Origin: Pseudomonas frederiksbergensis | GTDB taxonomy: Bacteria > Pseudomonadota > Gammaproteobacteria > Pseudomonadales > Pseudomonadaceae | NCBI RefSeq assembly: GCF_035751725.1 | Contig: NZ_CP142104.1 | Span: 4,588,001 to 4,652,000 of the forward strand | Direction of reading: 5' to 3' | Length of the DNA: 64,000 nucleotides | Shown here: positions 56,353 through 64,000 of the stretch, one piece after another | Position numbering within the stretch: position 1 is the first letter of the stretch | Layout: each line of letters starts with the position of its first letter | Notes under the pieces: model-generated | What the model was told of the DNA's origin: nothing | What the model saw: the letters and a program-made list of their open reading frames with translations, nothing else | Databases searched by the model: none | Position numbers and translations under genes: made by a program

Positions 56353-57453
56353 TCAGATCAATTTGATTCGGGCGGGATAGGCGATATTCCTGGGACGGGT
56401 TTCAGTGCCGAAACTCCCGATATTGCCTACCATCTCCGGGCCGGAAAAGAACAATGGATTGGGATAAGTCGTACCGACTATCCCTGTTGCAGGCGCGGCA
56501 TTGACGTCACGGGTGACGTCCCAAGACGCATCAGCAATAGCAGGACCAGGGCGGTTAGCACTGCCCGAGCTGGTGGGCAAATAATGGTTGTGGCTTTCAA
56601 GGGCATACATCTGTCTGCTGCCCGCCGAACGGTCAATATCCACGCCTCGGGCTTCGTCCAACACGCGCAAGAACTCGCCGCGAATATCAGGAATCCGGAA
56701 CGTGGTGGCGCCATCACCGCTCGTCCACGCGCCTTCATTTCCCGACCTGCTGGCTTCGTTCACTAACGCACCGGACAATTGCGCGTAATCCCACAACCAC
56801 GGCCAATCACTACGCACCAGCAAATTTCCATTCAGCACCGCATACCCACCGGGAATGACCTGACGCGTGCACTCAAAGGAAATACGCCCCAAGGCCGTCG
56901 CATCGAACCGCCCCACCGGCCACCAAACCCCAGCTTCATCACTGCGCAGATGCCACCAGTCACCCCCGCCCATCAGCACCAGAAACAGATAGCCATTGGC
57001 CGCCAAATGGGTATGAAAGCGAATTCTGTCGCTACCGGAGGCCCGTACTGTCAAACGGTTACCGCTGTTATCCACACGCCGCACAATCACATCACGAATG
57101 CCAAGCGCCGCATTGGCCGCAGGAAGCGTCACTGTGTTCGCACCAGCACTGGCATCAATCAGCACAAGCCCCAGCTCGTCGGGCGCCAACGATTTAGAAG
57201 CCGTTAACCGCGTCACCACCGACCGCATCGGGCTGCTACGCCCGAGAATAGCCTGCAACGCCTTGATCAACTGGCCGGTGTCCGCTTCAGACGGTGTGAT
57301 GCCAGCGGCGGAGATCACGCCCAGGATCTCCTGGGTGACGCTATTGCCCCAGACCGCCGGAATCAGCGATCCGGGCGTGCCCGCCAGCGGATTTTCATCC
57401 ACGAACCGCCCGTTCACCAGCCCGACGCTGGGAACACTTTTCGGATAATCCAT
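56353..57453 (-). CDS. Tail fibre protein 2 (tail-collar type)
   Basis: A 366-residue fibre. N-terminal 60 residues match the other two fibres. The middle resembles trimeric spike stalks, and the C-terminal half carries a phage tail collar domain (GGYAVLNGNLLVRSDWPWLWDYAQ..., FRIPDIRGEFLRVLDEARGVD) as in long tail fibres that bind surface polysaccharide. Confidence 0.88.
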   Translation of the reverse strand: MDYPKSVPSVGLVNGRFVDENPLAGTPGSLIPAVWGNSVTQEILGVISAAGITPSEADTGQLIKALQAILGRSSPMRSVVTRLTASKSLAPDELGLVLIDASAGANTVTLPAANAALGIRDVIVRRVDNSGNRLTVRASGSDRIRFHTHLAANGYLFLVLMGGGDWWHLRSDEAGVWWPVGRFDATALGRISFECTRQVIPGGYAVLNGNLLVRSDWPWLWDYAQLSGALVNEASRSGNEGAWTSGDGATTFRIPDIRGEFLRVLDEARGVDIDRSAGSRQMYALESHNHYLPTSSGSANRPGPAIADASWDVTRDVNAAPATGIVGTTYPNPLFFSGPEMVGNIGSFGTETRPRNIAYPARIKLI

Positions 57454-57480
57454 GTTTTGTTTCTCTCTATGAGACGGTGC

Positions 57481-57990
57481 TTAAATCTGAAGGGGAAATG
57501 CTCGGATGGTCACAAGCACATCATCAGCGACTTGAGCCGCAAGATCGGCCTTGCCCTTGGCCATGTGCGCACGAATCTGTGCCTTGGCTTTAAGGCGCAG
57601 CTCGCGAAGCGCCACCAGGTTCGCGTCGAATTCAGCGGCCTTGGCGAGGATTTGATCCGCCGCCTGCCTAGCTGTACGCCCTTTGACGATCCAAGCGGAA
57701 ACCGACAACGGCACCGCTTTTTTCGGGTAGCCCTGGTCCTTGAAGGCCTGCGCCTCCAGGGCGGCTTGTTGGTACTCCAAGGCACGCAGGGGATCACCGG
57801 CCAACGTGCGACGGGCATGGTCGGCAGCGGCATCTACCCTGGTGCACAGGCGTTCGGCTTCCTGATGCAACTGCTCGGCAGCATTCTCTTCGCAAAGCAC
57901 CCAGGTATCGCCCATCCAGATATGAGCGGAGGAAGGCGCAGGCGGACGAAGTCCATCTTCGTACTGGTGCAGCTCTTGAATGACTTTCAT
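57481..57990 (-). CDS. Tail-fibre assembly chaperone (module 1)
   Basis: A 169-residue, mostly helical, Ala/Lys/Gln-rich protein. Its start overlaps the stop of fibre 1 (ATGA-type, 57987-57990), the usual arrangement of a fibre and its folding/assembly protein. WMGDTWVLCEENAAEQLHQEAERL is the recognisable N-terminal region. It is unrelated at sequence level to the other two chaperones. Confidence 0.75.
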   Translation of the reverse strand: MKVIQELHQYEDGLRPPAPSSAHIWMGDTWVLCEENAAEQLHQEAERLCTRVDAAADHARRTLAGDPLRALEYQQAALEAQAFKDQGYPKKAVPLSVSAWIVKGRTARQAADQILAKAAEFDANLVALRELRLKAKAQIRAHMAKGKADLAAQVADDVLVTIRAFPLQI

Positions 57991-59141
57991 CGGATCAGCT
58001 CCCAGGACAGGTGGACATTGACTGCGTTGGTAAAATTGATGCCTATGCCGACGCTGTAATCGGTCAACGCCTGGTGCCCCTTGATTCCCATGCTCAACAG
58101 CAATTCATCACTGTCTGCTGTGGTGGCGCCCAATGTGTGCTCGGCCTGATAGCACTGCCATAGCGAACGTAATTGGGTATGGTCAAAACTGGCCGTGACC
58201 GTGGAGACGGTCACGTCACTGACAACGTTATTGGAGAACAGCACGCACATCGACGGGCTTGCCCAGCCCGCTGCATTGTTGCCCGGAGTTGTTGCGACGG
58301 GCGACAGATAGCTGTAATTGCCGCCAACCCACCCGGCCTGAACAAACGCTAACGAAGTCACAGTGTTCGAAACAGGCGTCGGATTACCCGCTACCAGCCG
58401 CGCCGCACGCGCATGAGGATCCAGCGGCAGATAAACCACCCCCGTTCCATTCACCGTTTGCGTCCAGCTCAACTGAGCACGGTTATAGATCGTACGAATC
58501 GTCGGCAACGAGCCCGGCGCCCCAGTTATTACCCAGGCCAGGCACATATCCAGCGGCGTGGACGCAAACCCGCCACCGGATGCACCGTTGACAGTGCCCT
58601 TCATGGACTCCGGTGCCGGGTCATACAAACTTCCACGCTGCATATAGAACGTCAGCGCATCACCGATCACCTGCGCTCTTAGAAAATAGCTGGCGCTGGG
58701 CAACAAATCGGCGCTGCTCCAAGCCGTCGTCATGAAGGTTCGTGATCGGCCCAAGCGTCCGCTCACCACCTCTTGCCCGATACTGATATATACGCCCGCC
58801 GGAATCGAGACACGCCCGCCGCTGGTTGAGAGCGCCGTTGGTGTGACGGCCATACGCGCGTCGGGTGTGGCGATCGTTGGCAGCGGCAACGCTGCGATCG
58901 GCAGCGCCAGATCCTGGTTCCAGCCCTTGGCGGTGACCGACTGGATCGCCGCGAGCAATTGATCATTTCTGGTTTCATCTGGCGTCAGGTCTCCCGCCTT
59001 GATGACGTTCACGATCTCCTGCGTCACCCCATTTCCCCAATCCGCCGGAATCAAAGATCCCGGCGTCCCGGTCAATGGGTTTTCATCAACGAACTTCCCA
59101 TTCACCAACCCGGCGCTGGGCACACTCTTTGGATAATCCAT
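57987..59141 (-). CDS. Tail fibre protein 1
   Basis: A 384-residue fibre, the first of three after the YmfQ gene. The N-terminal 60 residues are the shared attachment region. The distal part is distinct (VNGASGGGFASTPLDMCLAWV and SDELLLSMGIKGHQALTDYSVG) with no recognised tip domain. It starts 11 nt after the YmfQ stop and overlaps its chaperone. Confidence 0.88.
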   Translation of the reverse strand: MDYPKSVPSAGLVNGKFVDENPLTGTPGSLIPADWGNGVTQEIVNVIKAGDLTPDETRNDQLLAAIQSVTAKGWNQDLALPIAALPLPTIATPDARMAVTPTALSTSGGRVSIPAGVYISIGQEVVSGRLGRSRTFMTTAWSSADLLPSASYFLRAQVIGDALTFYMQRGSLYDPAPESMKGTVNGASGGGFASTPLDMCLAWVITGAPGSLPTIRTIYNRAQLSWTQTVNGTGVVYLPLDPHARAARLVAGNPTPVSNTVTSLAFVQAGWVGGNYSYLSPVATTPGNNAAGWASPSMCVLFSNNVVSDVTVSTVTASFDHTQLRSLWQCYQAEHTLGATTADSDELLLSMGIKGHQALTDYSVGIGINFTNAVNVHLSWELIR

Positions 59142-59152
59142 CCGTCTACTCC

Positions 59153-59752
59153 CTAGTCATAATTGATGTGGACCTTGGTATGCGCCGGTGCACTGCGGTG
59201 GATCAGGCATTCCAAGGCCGAGCCTGGGTTGACGCCAAACCGTTCGCCCCAGTAGCTGGCGCCAAAGCGACGACCCAGCAGTAGGCGGCCGCCGGTGTTG
59301 AGGGTCCACATGAATTGCGCCTGCCAAGTGCCGAAATGCGCCTCGCCGAAACGTGCGCGGCCCATGCGGGGCGCCTTGAGTTCGGTGATTGTTGCGTTGG
59401 GATAACCCTGGCTCTTGGCGATTTCCACGTAATAGGCAATGGCCTGGCTGCCCACCGCCAACAACCGTCGACGCACCGCCAGGCGACGATCGTCATACAG
59501 CGGCGTAGCGCCAAGACACGGATCCGGCAGATTCATCACCCGCTCCCAGTCCGGCACCAGCTCACTCACCCCCGCCGGGTCCATTTCGTTGAGCAAGTCG
59601 GCGGCTCGGGCGTCGAGGCGGGCCAGTTCCTGGGCGATGCCTTGCAGCACTTCGTCCAGTTCCGGCACGCGCTCGGGGTCCCAGGCCGGGCCGCTGGGCA
59701 GCAGGCTGCGCAGTTGGGCCTGGTACTGTTCGGCGGTTCTTATGCCAGCCAT
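59153..59752 (-). CDS. YmfQ-family (DUF2313) tail/baseplate protein
   Basis: A 199-residue protein of the Mu gp48/YmfQ type, a baseplate part between the wedge and fibres. Features: PSGPAWDPERVPELDEVLQ at the start and GSALECLIHRSAPAHTKVHINYD at the end. Its start overlaps baseplate J by 13 nt. Confidence 0.92.
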   Translation of the reverse strand: MAGIRTAEQYQAQLRSLLPSGPAWDPERVPELDEVLQGIAQELARLDARAADLLNEMDPAGVSELVPDWERVMNLPDPCLGATPLYDDRRLAVRRRLLAVGSQAIAYYVEIAKSQGYPNATITELKAPRMGRARFGEAHFGTWQAQFMWTLNTGGRLLLGRRFGASYWGERFGVNPGSALECLIHRSAPAHTKVHINYD

Positions 59753-60780
59753 GTGCAGCCTCCGAACGTCAGCAACTGGTTGCTGGCGGCAACGACGTCG
59801 GCGACCGGCGCGCTGAGTTTGTGGTCGGTTTCGCCAGTGGCGCTGCTGATGGCTTCGGCGATATGACTCAGCAACAGCGTTTCGCCGAGGCCGGCTTCGC
59901 GGTTATGCAAGTCACGCAGTTGGGCTTCGATGGCGGCCCGCACGGCGCTGGTGTCAGGGGTGATGCGCAGGCGGTAGTTCACCGGCACTTGCGTTGGCGC
60001 CAGCACATGGAGCTCGGCGGTCACCGGACGCAAGGGCTCGATATAGGCCCGCACCTCTTCTAGTTGCTCGGCGTTGGGAATCGGTTGCGGATCGTCGTCG
60101 CGCATCACGAACAGGCCGACGGTGCCCGGCCCCAGGTAGCTGCCACGGCACCAGGCGCGGGTGATGCCCGGGCATTCCAGGGCCCAGGTTTCATAGTCCT
60201 GGGCCGAACCGCCATGGGGAATGACGCGATAGGAACGGATCACCCTGGCCCGCAGGGATTCAAGACTTTCCCGGGCAACACCGCCGGTCAACCCTGGCGC
60301 CAGCACGGTGAAGCTGCTGCCGATGCCCAGCAACGGCTGCACGGGCGTCAACACCAGGCCGGCATCGGCATTGCCCACGCTACCGGCGTCCAGTGCCGCG
60401 ATGTCGGCGGTGTTCAGGCCAGCGCTGGTGGTGCGGGCGGTGGTCACTTTATACGTACGGCCATCGCTCGATTGCAACAGCGTGTCGACGTCCAGCACTC
60501 TGCCTGCCGTAGCGGTGAAGCTGACACTGCCCGTGGCCACCTGGGCGGCCTTGCGCGCCTGGTTCAGGCGCAGGGCGGCGATGCGTTCCAGGGTGGACTC
60601 ATCGGCCTTGTCCGGCAGGATCTGCTCGGCGATCCAATCCAGGTAGCCATACAGGCCATAGGCAGCGCCGCCAAGGGTGCGGGCCAGCACTTGGGCATCG
60701 GACTGGCGCAGCGAATCGCTGGCCAGGTCGCTTTGGGCGCGTTTGATCAGCACCGGCAGCGAAGGGGTTTCAAACGGCAT
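59740..60780 (-). CDS. Baseplate J / gp47-family protein
   Basis: A 346-residue baseplate wedge protein. Family blocks include ESLESLRARVIRSYRVIPHGGSAQDYETWALECPGITRAWC and the C-terminal VPVNYRLRITPDT. It overlaps gp46 by 11 nt and YmfQ by 13 nt, indicating a tightly coupled operon. Confidence 0.94.
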   Translation of the reverse strand: MPFETPSLPVLIKRAQSDLASDSLRQSDAQVLARTLGGAAYGLYGYLDWIAEQILPDKADESTLERIAALRLNQARKAAQVATGSVSFTATAGRVLDVDTLLQSSDGRTYKVTTARTTSAGLNTADIAALDAGSVGNADAGLVLTPVQPLLGIGSSFTVLAPGLTGGVARESLESLRARVIRSYRVIPHGGSAQDYETWALECPGITRAWCRGSYLGPGTVGLFVMRDDDPQPIPNAEQLEEVRAYIEPLRPVTAELHVLAPTQVPVNYRLRITPDTSAVRAAIEAQLRDLHNREAGLGETLLLSHIAEAISSATGETDHKLSAPVADVVAASNQLLTFGGCTWLA

Positions 60781-61171
60781 AGGTCACCTGCCAACTGTGG
60801 TCGGGGTTGATGTCCAGGCGCTCGCCGTCAGCCAGGGTCAGGACCGTGCGCAGGTTCAGGCGCTGGGCGTCGAGGCGTTCGCTGATGATGTCGATAGCGC
60901 TGCAATGCCCGTCGTCGATCAGCCATTGCAGGGCTTCGTGGGCGTAGAACTCAGCGTCGAGTTGGGTCTGGCGGGTCAACTTGACCCTTCGCAACAGCCA
61001 CAGTCGCGAGCCGATGCGGTCGTCGGCAACGGTGGGAAAGGTGTCGCCCCACCAGCCGTAACGCTCCTCGTCATCGACGGCATCGTCATCAGCGGCGCGG
61101 CGCCAAGTGAACAAGCTGATCAGCACCGAACGGGTCAGCGCGGCGTGCAGGTTCTGGCTGATGAACATCAT
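60770..61171 (-). CDS. Phage gp46-family baseplate protein
   Basis: A 133-residue Mu gp46-type (gpW/gp25-like) baseplate protein. RYGWWGDTFPTVADDRIGSRLWLLRRVK is characteristic. Its start overlaps the baseplate V stop by 4 nt (ATGA). Two consecutive ATG codons make the exact start ambiguous by one residue. Confidence 0.92.
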   Translation of the reverse strand: MMFISQNLHAALTRSVLISLFTWRRAADDDAVDDEERYGWWGDTFPTVADDRIGSRLWLLRRVKLTRQTQLDAEFYAHEALQWLIDDGHCSAIDIISERLDAQRLNLRTVLTLADGERLDINPDHSWQVTYAV

Positions 61172-61677
61172 TGGCCTCCCGCCGGCGCGCCGGTCTGGCC
61201 GGTGCCGGCCTGTACGCCGACATGCACGTGTTTGATCTGGCTGATCCCGCCGGCGACCTGATCGCCCTGGGAGACGATCTTGCCGGTGTGGTTGATGACC
61301 GGGCTGTCGATGTTCACCGCGCTGCTGGCGCGGATGTTCAGCGTTGCGGTCTGGATGTCGATGACCCGGCCGCGCTTGAAATGGAGCTTGTCGCCTTCAT
61401 CGGTGTAGAGGGCCACTTCGCCTGGGGCCAGGGCCTGGAGACGGAACCGGCGGTCGGCGACCACCAGGACCACGGCATGGGAACGATCGCCCCCCAGGAA
61501 CGTGGCGATGCCTTCGGCGCCGGCCAGTGGGTTGCTGGTGAAACCGTAGGGTTCGAAGTGCTCCATGTCGTCGTTCACTTCGCCGGCGGTGAGGCGCATT
61601 TGCAGCGATTGCAACTTGGTGGCCGAGTGGGCGAGCACGACAGTGCCGCGCGCCAGGAGGCGGGTCAGTAGGCTCAT
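61168..61677 (-). CDS. Baseplate assembly protein V (Mu gp45-type spike)
   Basis: A 169-residue central-spike protein. YGFTSNPLAGAEGIATFLGGDRSH is the family core, and a beta-helical C-terminal region with NIDSPVINHTGKI repeats and late HVHVG histidines probably forms the tip with a metal-binding motif. Confidence 0.93.
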   Translation of the reverse strand: MSLLTRLLARGTVVLAHSATKLQSLQMRLTAGEVNDDMEHFEPYGFTSNPLAGAEGIATFLGGDRSHAVVLVVADRRFRLQALAPGEVALYTDEGDKLHFKRGRVIDIQTATLNIRASSAVNIDSPVINHTGKIVSQGDQVAGGISQIKHVHVGVQAGTGQTGAPAGGQ

Positions 61678-61729
61678 TGAGGTTTTCCTTCGGAATCAGG
61701 TTTAACAGCAGGACACGGTGAGCGCAGGC

Positions 61730-62770
61730 TCACGCCTTCGGCGGCACCGGGTTCGCGTCGAACGTATGGGGCGGCGCAACTTGCAGGGTGGTGACGGAGC
61801 CTTGTGCCGACAGTGAGTAGGTCACTTTGGAAATCAGCATGTCGCCATCGAACCCCAATACCGGATCGATCACTCGCACCAAGGTGTTGTGCCGCCACAG
61901 ATCGCCGTTGGCCTGGCGCCAGCCTTGCACGCGATAGGTGGTGGCCAGGGCCCTGCCGCTGCGGATGGCGCTTTCCCAATCGGCCCGTTGCTGGGCGAGT
62001 TCGAAGGTCAATTGCGCTGCTTCGCTGATCACCGTGACCCGCTTGCGCTTGAAGCCCAGATCGGTAGCGGTGCCCGCGACTTCGCTCACCGCCGCCCCGC
62101 TCTGCTCGTCGTTGCCCTTGTGCTGGCCGATGACTCGGTATTCGGAGAACACCTGGCTGTAATCCATCGGTGCGTTGCCCGACAGGATGTTCTTGCCCAA
62201 CTCCAACACATCACTGGCCCGCCCACCGCTGCCGGGCTTGGCCAACAGCACACGCCCTTGGGCATCGTCGGTGGAGAACACGCGGAACAACGTCAGCAAT
62301 CGGTCGATGGACTGAAAGACCGTTTCCCCCGGCACGATACTGTGTTCGCTCAGCCGCGCGGTTTCGGGGATCTCACTGACCACACCCACGCCATATTGCG
62401 CCGCCAAGGCCTGGACGATGCTCAGCAGCGTTTGCCCGCGCCATTGGCTCGGGCGATTGATGGCCGCGCAGTCCACCAGGTCCTGGGTTTTCGAGCCACC
62501 TTCAATGCTCAGGCTGATCTGCCGGCCGTCATAGCTGACCGGTGCCTTGAACACATAGCCGCTGAGGACCAGGTCGGCACCGATGCGCACCTGGCATTCA
62601 TCGCCCGGACGGATCGGCACCGCTTGGGTCTGCCCCGGCCACTGCCAGGTGATGTCCAGTTTGAAGGTGCGGAATTGGCGCTCCAGGTCCGCACTGATTT
62701 CCACGCTTTTCCAGCCGCCGTAATCCAGCCCGCCGACAGTCAGCGAGACGGCATTATCGAGCTCATCCAT
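61730..62770 (-). CDS. Phage baseplate/tail protein gpP (Mu gp44-type)
   Basis: A 346-residue baseplate hub protein. The N-terminal MDELDNAVSLTVGGLDYGGWKSVEI and central PRLSEHSIVPGETVFQ-like (Mu gp44 hub) segments are family traits. It begins 3 nt after the DNA-circularisation gene and ends 52 nt before baseplate V. Confidence 0.9.
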   Translation of the reverse strand: MDELDNAVSLTVGGLDYGGWKSVEISADLERQFRTFKLDITWQWPGQTQAVPIRPGDECQVRIGADLVLSGYVFKAPVSYDGRQISLSIEGGSKTQDLVDCAAINRPSQWRGQTLLSIVQALAAQYGVGVVSEIPETARLSEHSIVPGETVFQSIDRLLTLFRVFSTDDAQGRVLLAKPGSGGRASDVLELGKNILSGNAPMDYSQVFSEYRVIGQHKGNDEQSGAAVSEVAGTATDLGFKRKRVTVISEAAQLTFELAQQRADWESAIRSGRALATTYRVQGWRQANGDLWRHNTLVRVIDPVLGFDGDMLISKVTYSLSAQGSVTTLQVAPPHTFDANPVPPKA

Positions 62771-62773
62771 GGT

Positions 62774-64000
62774 TTATTCCCCCGAGACTTTCAGGTCATT
62801 GGGCGGCAGGAAACCAGGATGGGCGACGCCGTTACGCTGGGTCACTTCGGTCACTCGCGTGGCATCGGCGAATTGCTGATAGGCCACCACCAACGCCGGC
62901 AGGCTTTGCTTGAACGACAGGCTGATCAGCCTCACGCCCGAAGACGCCACCGCCGTCAGGTGCGCGGCCATTTGCTGACGCAGGTTGTTCATCGCCTGGT
63001 AGTGCTCCGGGTCAGCCTTGAGCGAGGCTTGCCAGATCGCATCGTTCAAGGCATCGCGCAACGCCAGTACGTCGTCGGCGACCGGAACGTCCCGGCGCTG
63101 GACCGGTTGCACGGCCTGCTGCGCCACTGAAGGCGTGGCGCCCAACTTGACCGCGGGCGCCGCCACCGGCATCGCCGCAATCCATTGCGCGGCCTGCACC
63201 AGCAAGGTGTCCTGCACTAGGTTGGCGACAGCCTGGGCCGCCGCCGTGGTGTCCTTGCCGGTGGTCAGTTTGGGCGCGTCGGACTTGCCAATGGCCTCCA
63301 CCTGTTGCGACACGCTGGCAATCACACCGCGATAGCCGTCACGGGCAAAGTCCTTCAGTTCGCGGATGTCGCCCAGCAACCCCTTGAACTCGGCCACCAC
63401 TTCCTTGGGCAATTCTTTCACCGCCTTGACCAGATCGCTGAGTTGCCGATAGGTCTCGATCAGCGGTTTGAGCTCCTGCTCGATCACGCCGTAGATGTCC
63501 TTGAGGCTGTTGCGCAGGTCCGCAATGCCGATCCGCGCGGCCTTGATCAAGGTCATGGCGTCTTCGAAGCGTCGCACGGCCGACCCCAGGAAGCTGTCGG
63601 CCGAGACCAGCAACAATTTCTGGCTATTGATCGTGGCCGAGGGAAAAGGCAGCGGTTGGTCGGGGTAGAACTTCAGGGCGAACGTCACCAGCCCGCCGTC
63701 CTGGCGGGTCTGGGTCATGTCGCACTCGCCGACCTTGACCTGCAGGCGTCCCAGCCACGGGTGCACCAGCTCGCCACTGCCCTGCTCCAAGGCCTTGAGC
63801 AGCTTGTCGCGCTGCTCCAGGCAATCGGGGCCGACGATGAACGCGGTCAGCTCATGAATCTTCGCCTGCTGGCCGAGCCCTTCGAAAAACGGCTGGTCGC
63901 GCTGTGGGTATTCATGCAGTTGGCCCTTGTGGCCAACCGGGGTTTTCGCCTGGTCGACCCAGAACCCGACGCCACGAAACGACGCCGGCAACAAACGATC
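62774..64000 (-). CDS. DNA circularisation/tail protein (Mu gp43-type), N-terminus cut by window edge
   Basis: At least 408 codons are in the window; the reading frame continues through the edge with RLLPASFRGVGFWVD, the typical near-N-terminal motif, so only a few residues are missing. Relatives are annotated as DNA circularisation proteins (Mu gp43), but in tails they are structural. A long helical middle part (EQELKPLIETYRQLSDLVKAVKELPKEVV) is visible. Confidence 0.88.
   Translation of the reverse strand, partial: DRLLPASFRGVGFWVDQAKTPVGHKGQLHEYPQRDQPFFEGLGQQAKIHELTAFIVGPDCLEQRDKLLKALEQGSGELVHPWLGRLQVKVGECDMTQTRQDGGLVTFALKFYPDQPLPFPSATINSQKLLLVSADSFLGSAVRRFEDAMTLIKAARIGIADLRNSLKDIYGVIEQELKPLIETYRQLSDLVKAVKELPKEVVAEFKGLLGDIRELKDFARDGYRGVIASVSQQVEAIGKSDAPKLTTGKDTTAAAQAVANLVQDTLLVQAAQWIAAMPVAAPAVKLGATPSVAQQAVQPVQRRDVPVADDVLALRDALNDAIWQASLKADPEHYQAMNNLRQQMAAHLTAVASSGVRLISLSFKQSLPALVVAYQQFADATRVTEVTQRNGVAHPGFLPPNDLKVSGE

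Larger units (their letters stand above)
53224..64000 (-). mobile_element. Contractile phage-tail cluster (R-type tailocin or prophage), right end outside the window
   Basis: Fourteen minus-strand genes in phage order: DNA-circularisation protein, gpP/gp44, baseplate V, gp46, baseplate J, YmfQ, three fibre/chaperone modules, endolysin, Rz and Rz1. The types resemble Mu/SfV-like tails. The site next to a CinA-type gene, with recA beyond, is where R-tailocins sit in P. fluorescens relatives. No capsid, portal, terminase or integrase is seen here, but the cluster continues past 64000, so tailocin versus prophage is not settled. Confidence 0.85.

Noticed and set aside
61889..63130. 413-codon plus-strand frame inside the tail cluster
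   Set aside because: Antisense to two clear tail genes; no recognisable motif.
53224..64000. Calling the tail cluster a complete prophage
   Set aside because: No integrase, replication or head genes are visible, and the right end is not in the window.

Overview
The window is chromosomal DNA of a Pseudomonas, most likely of the P. fluorescens group. It is GC-rich and densely coded. It carries hallmark Pseudomonas neighbourhoods: fpr/finR, dgkA/erdR, a PA3611-like gene with a LOG-family gene, recX/recA and a CinA-type gene, mprF with a PA0919-like gene, and an Aot-like amino-acid transporter. It also carries many GTGGCGAGGG-type REP hairpins typical of this group. No virulence plasmid, CRISPR array or rRNA operon is present.

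Layout. 1-7.5 kb: three OmpA-domain lipoproteins (one cut by the window edge), a serine hydrolase, dinG with a LexA box, a CopD-like membrane protein, and a collagen-like secreted protein coupled to a DUF1145 gene. 7.7-10.1 kb: a DUF6231/YchJ/LEA-2/SEC-C cluster and an isochorismatase-fold protein. 10.3-12.8 kb: a QuiP-like acylase. 13-23.5 kb: the four-gene ligase-associated DNA-repair set (Exo, ATP-dependent ligase, Lhr helicase, PdeM nuclease), split in two by a five-gene basic-amino-acid ABC transporter operon. 23.5-32 kb: dcd, a cold-shock gene, a DUF481 protein, an alkyltransferase-like protein, an AmpG-like permease, proS, a lipoprotein and dinB with a LexA box. 32.4-43.3 kb: two tandem initiator tRNA genes, mprF and an AcvB-like hydrolase, kup, rimO, a GNAT enzyme, an RluF-like protein, DUF1456 and trmO. 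43.3-44.6 kb: a complete IS3-family insertion sequence. 44.7-53.2 kb: fpr, finR, dgkA, erdR, a DTW-domain enzyme, the PA3611-like gene, a LOG-family gene, recX, recA with a LexA box, and the CinA-type gene.

53.2-64 kb: a Mu/SfV-like contractile tail cluster, all on the minus strand, beside the CinA-type gene. This is the usual site of R-type tailocins in P. fluorescens relatives. Baseplate genes lead into three tandem tail-fibre/chaperone modules, then an endolysin and an Rz gene with Rz1 nested inside it. The cluster runs off the right edge, so head, integrase, holin and regulator genes cannot be checked.

How the parts fit. LexA boxes lie before dinG, dinB and recA, so three dispersed repair genes look SOS-controlled; the tail cluster next to recA is probably damage-induced as well, through regulators outside the window. 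The most interesting signals are: three paralogous receptor-binding modules on one tail; a hairpin that buries the Shine-Dalgarno of an OmpA lipoprotein gene; a 20-bp stem spanning the pdeM stop codon; the split repair cluster; and several enzymes with altered active-site motifs (acylase, isochorismatase-like protein, RluF-like protein).
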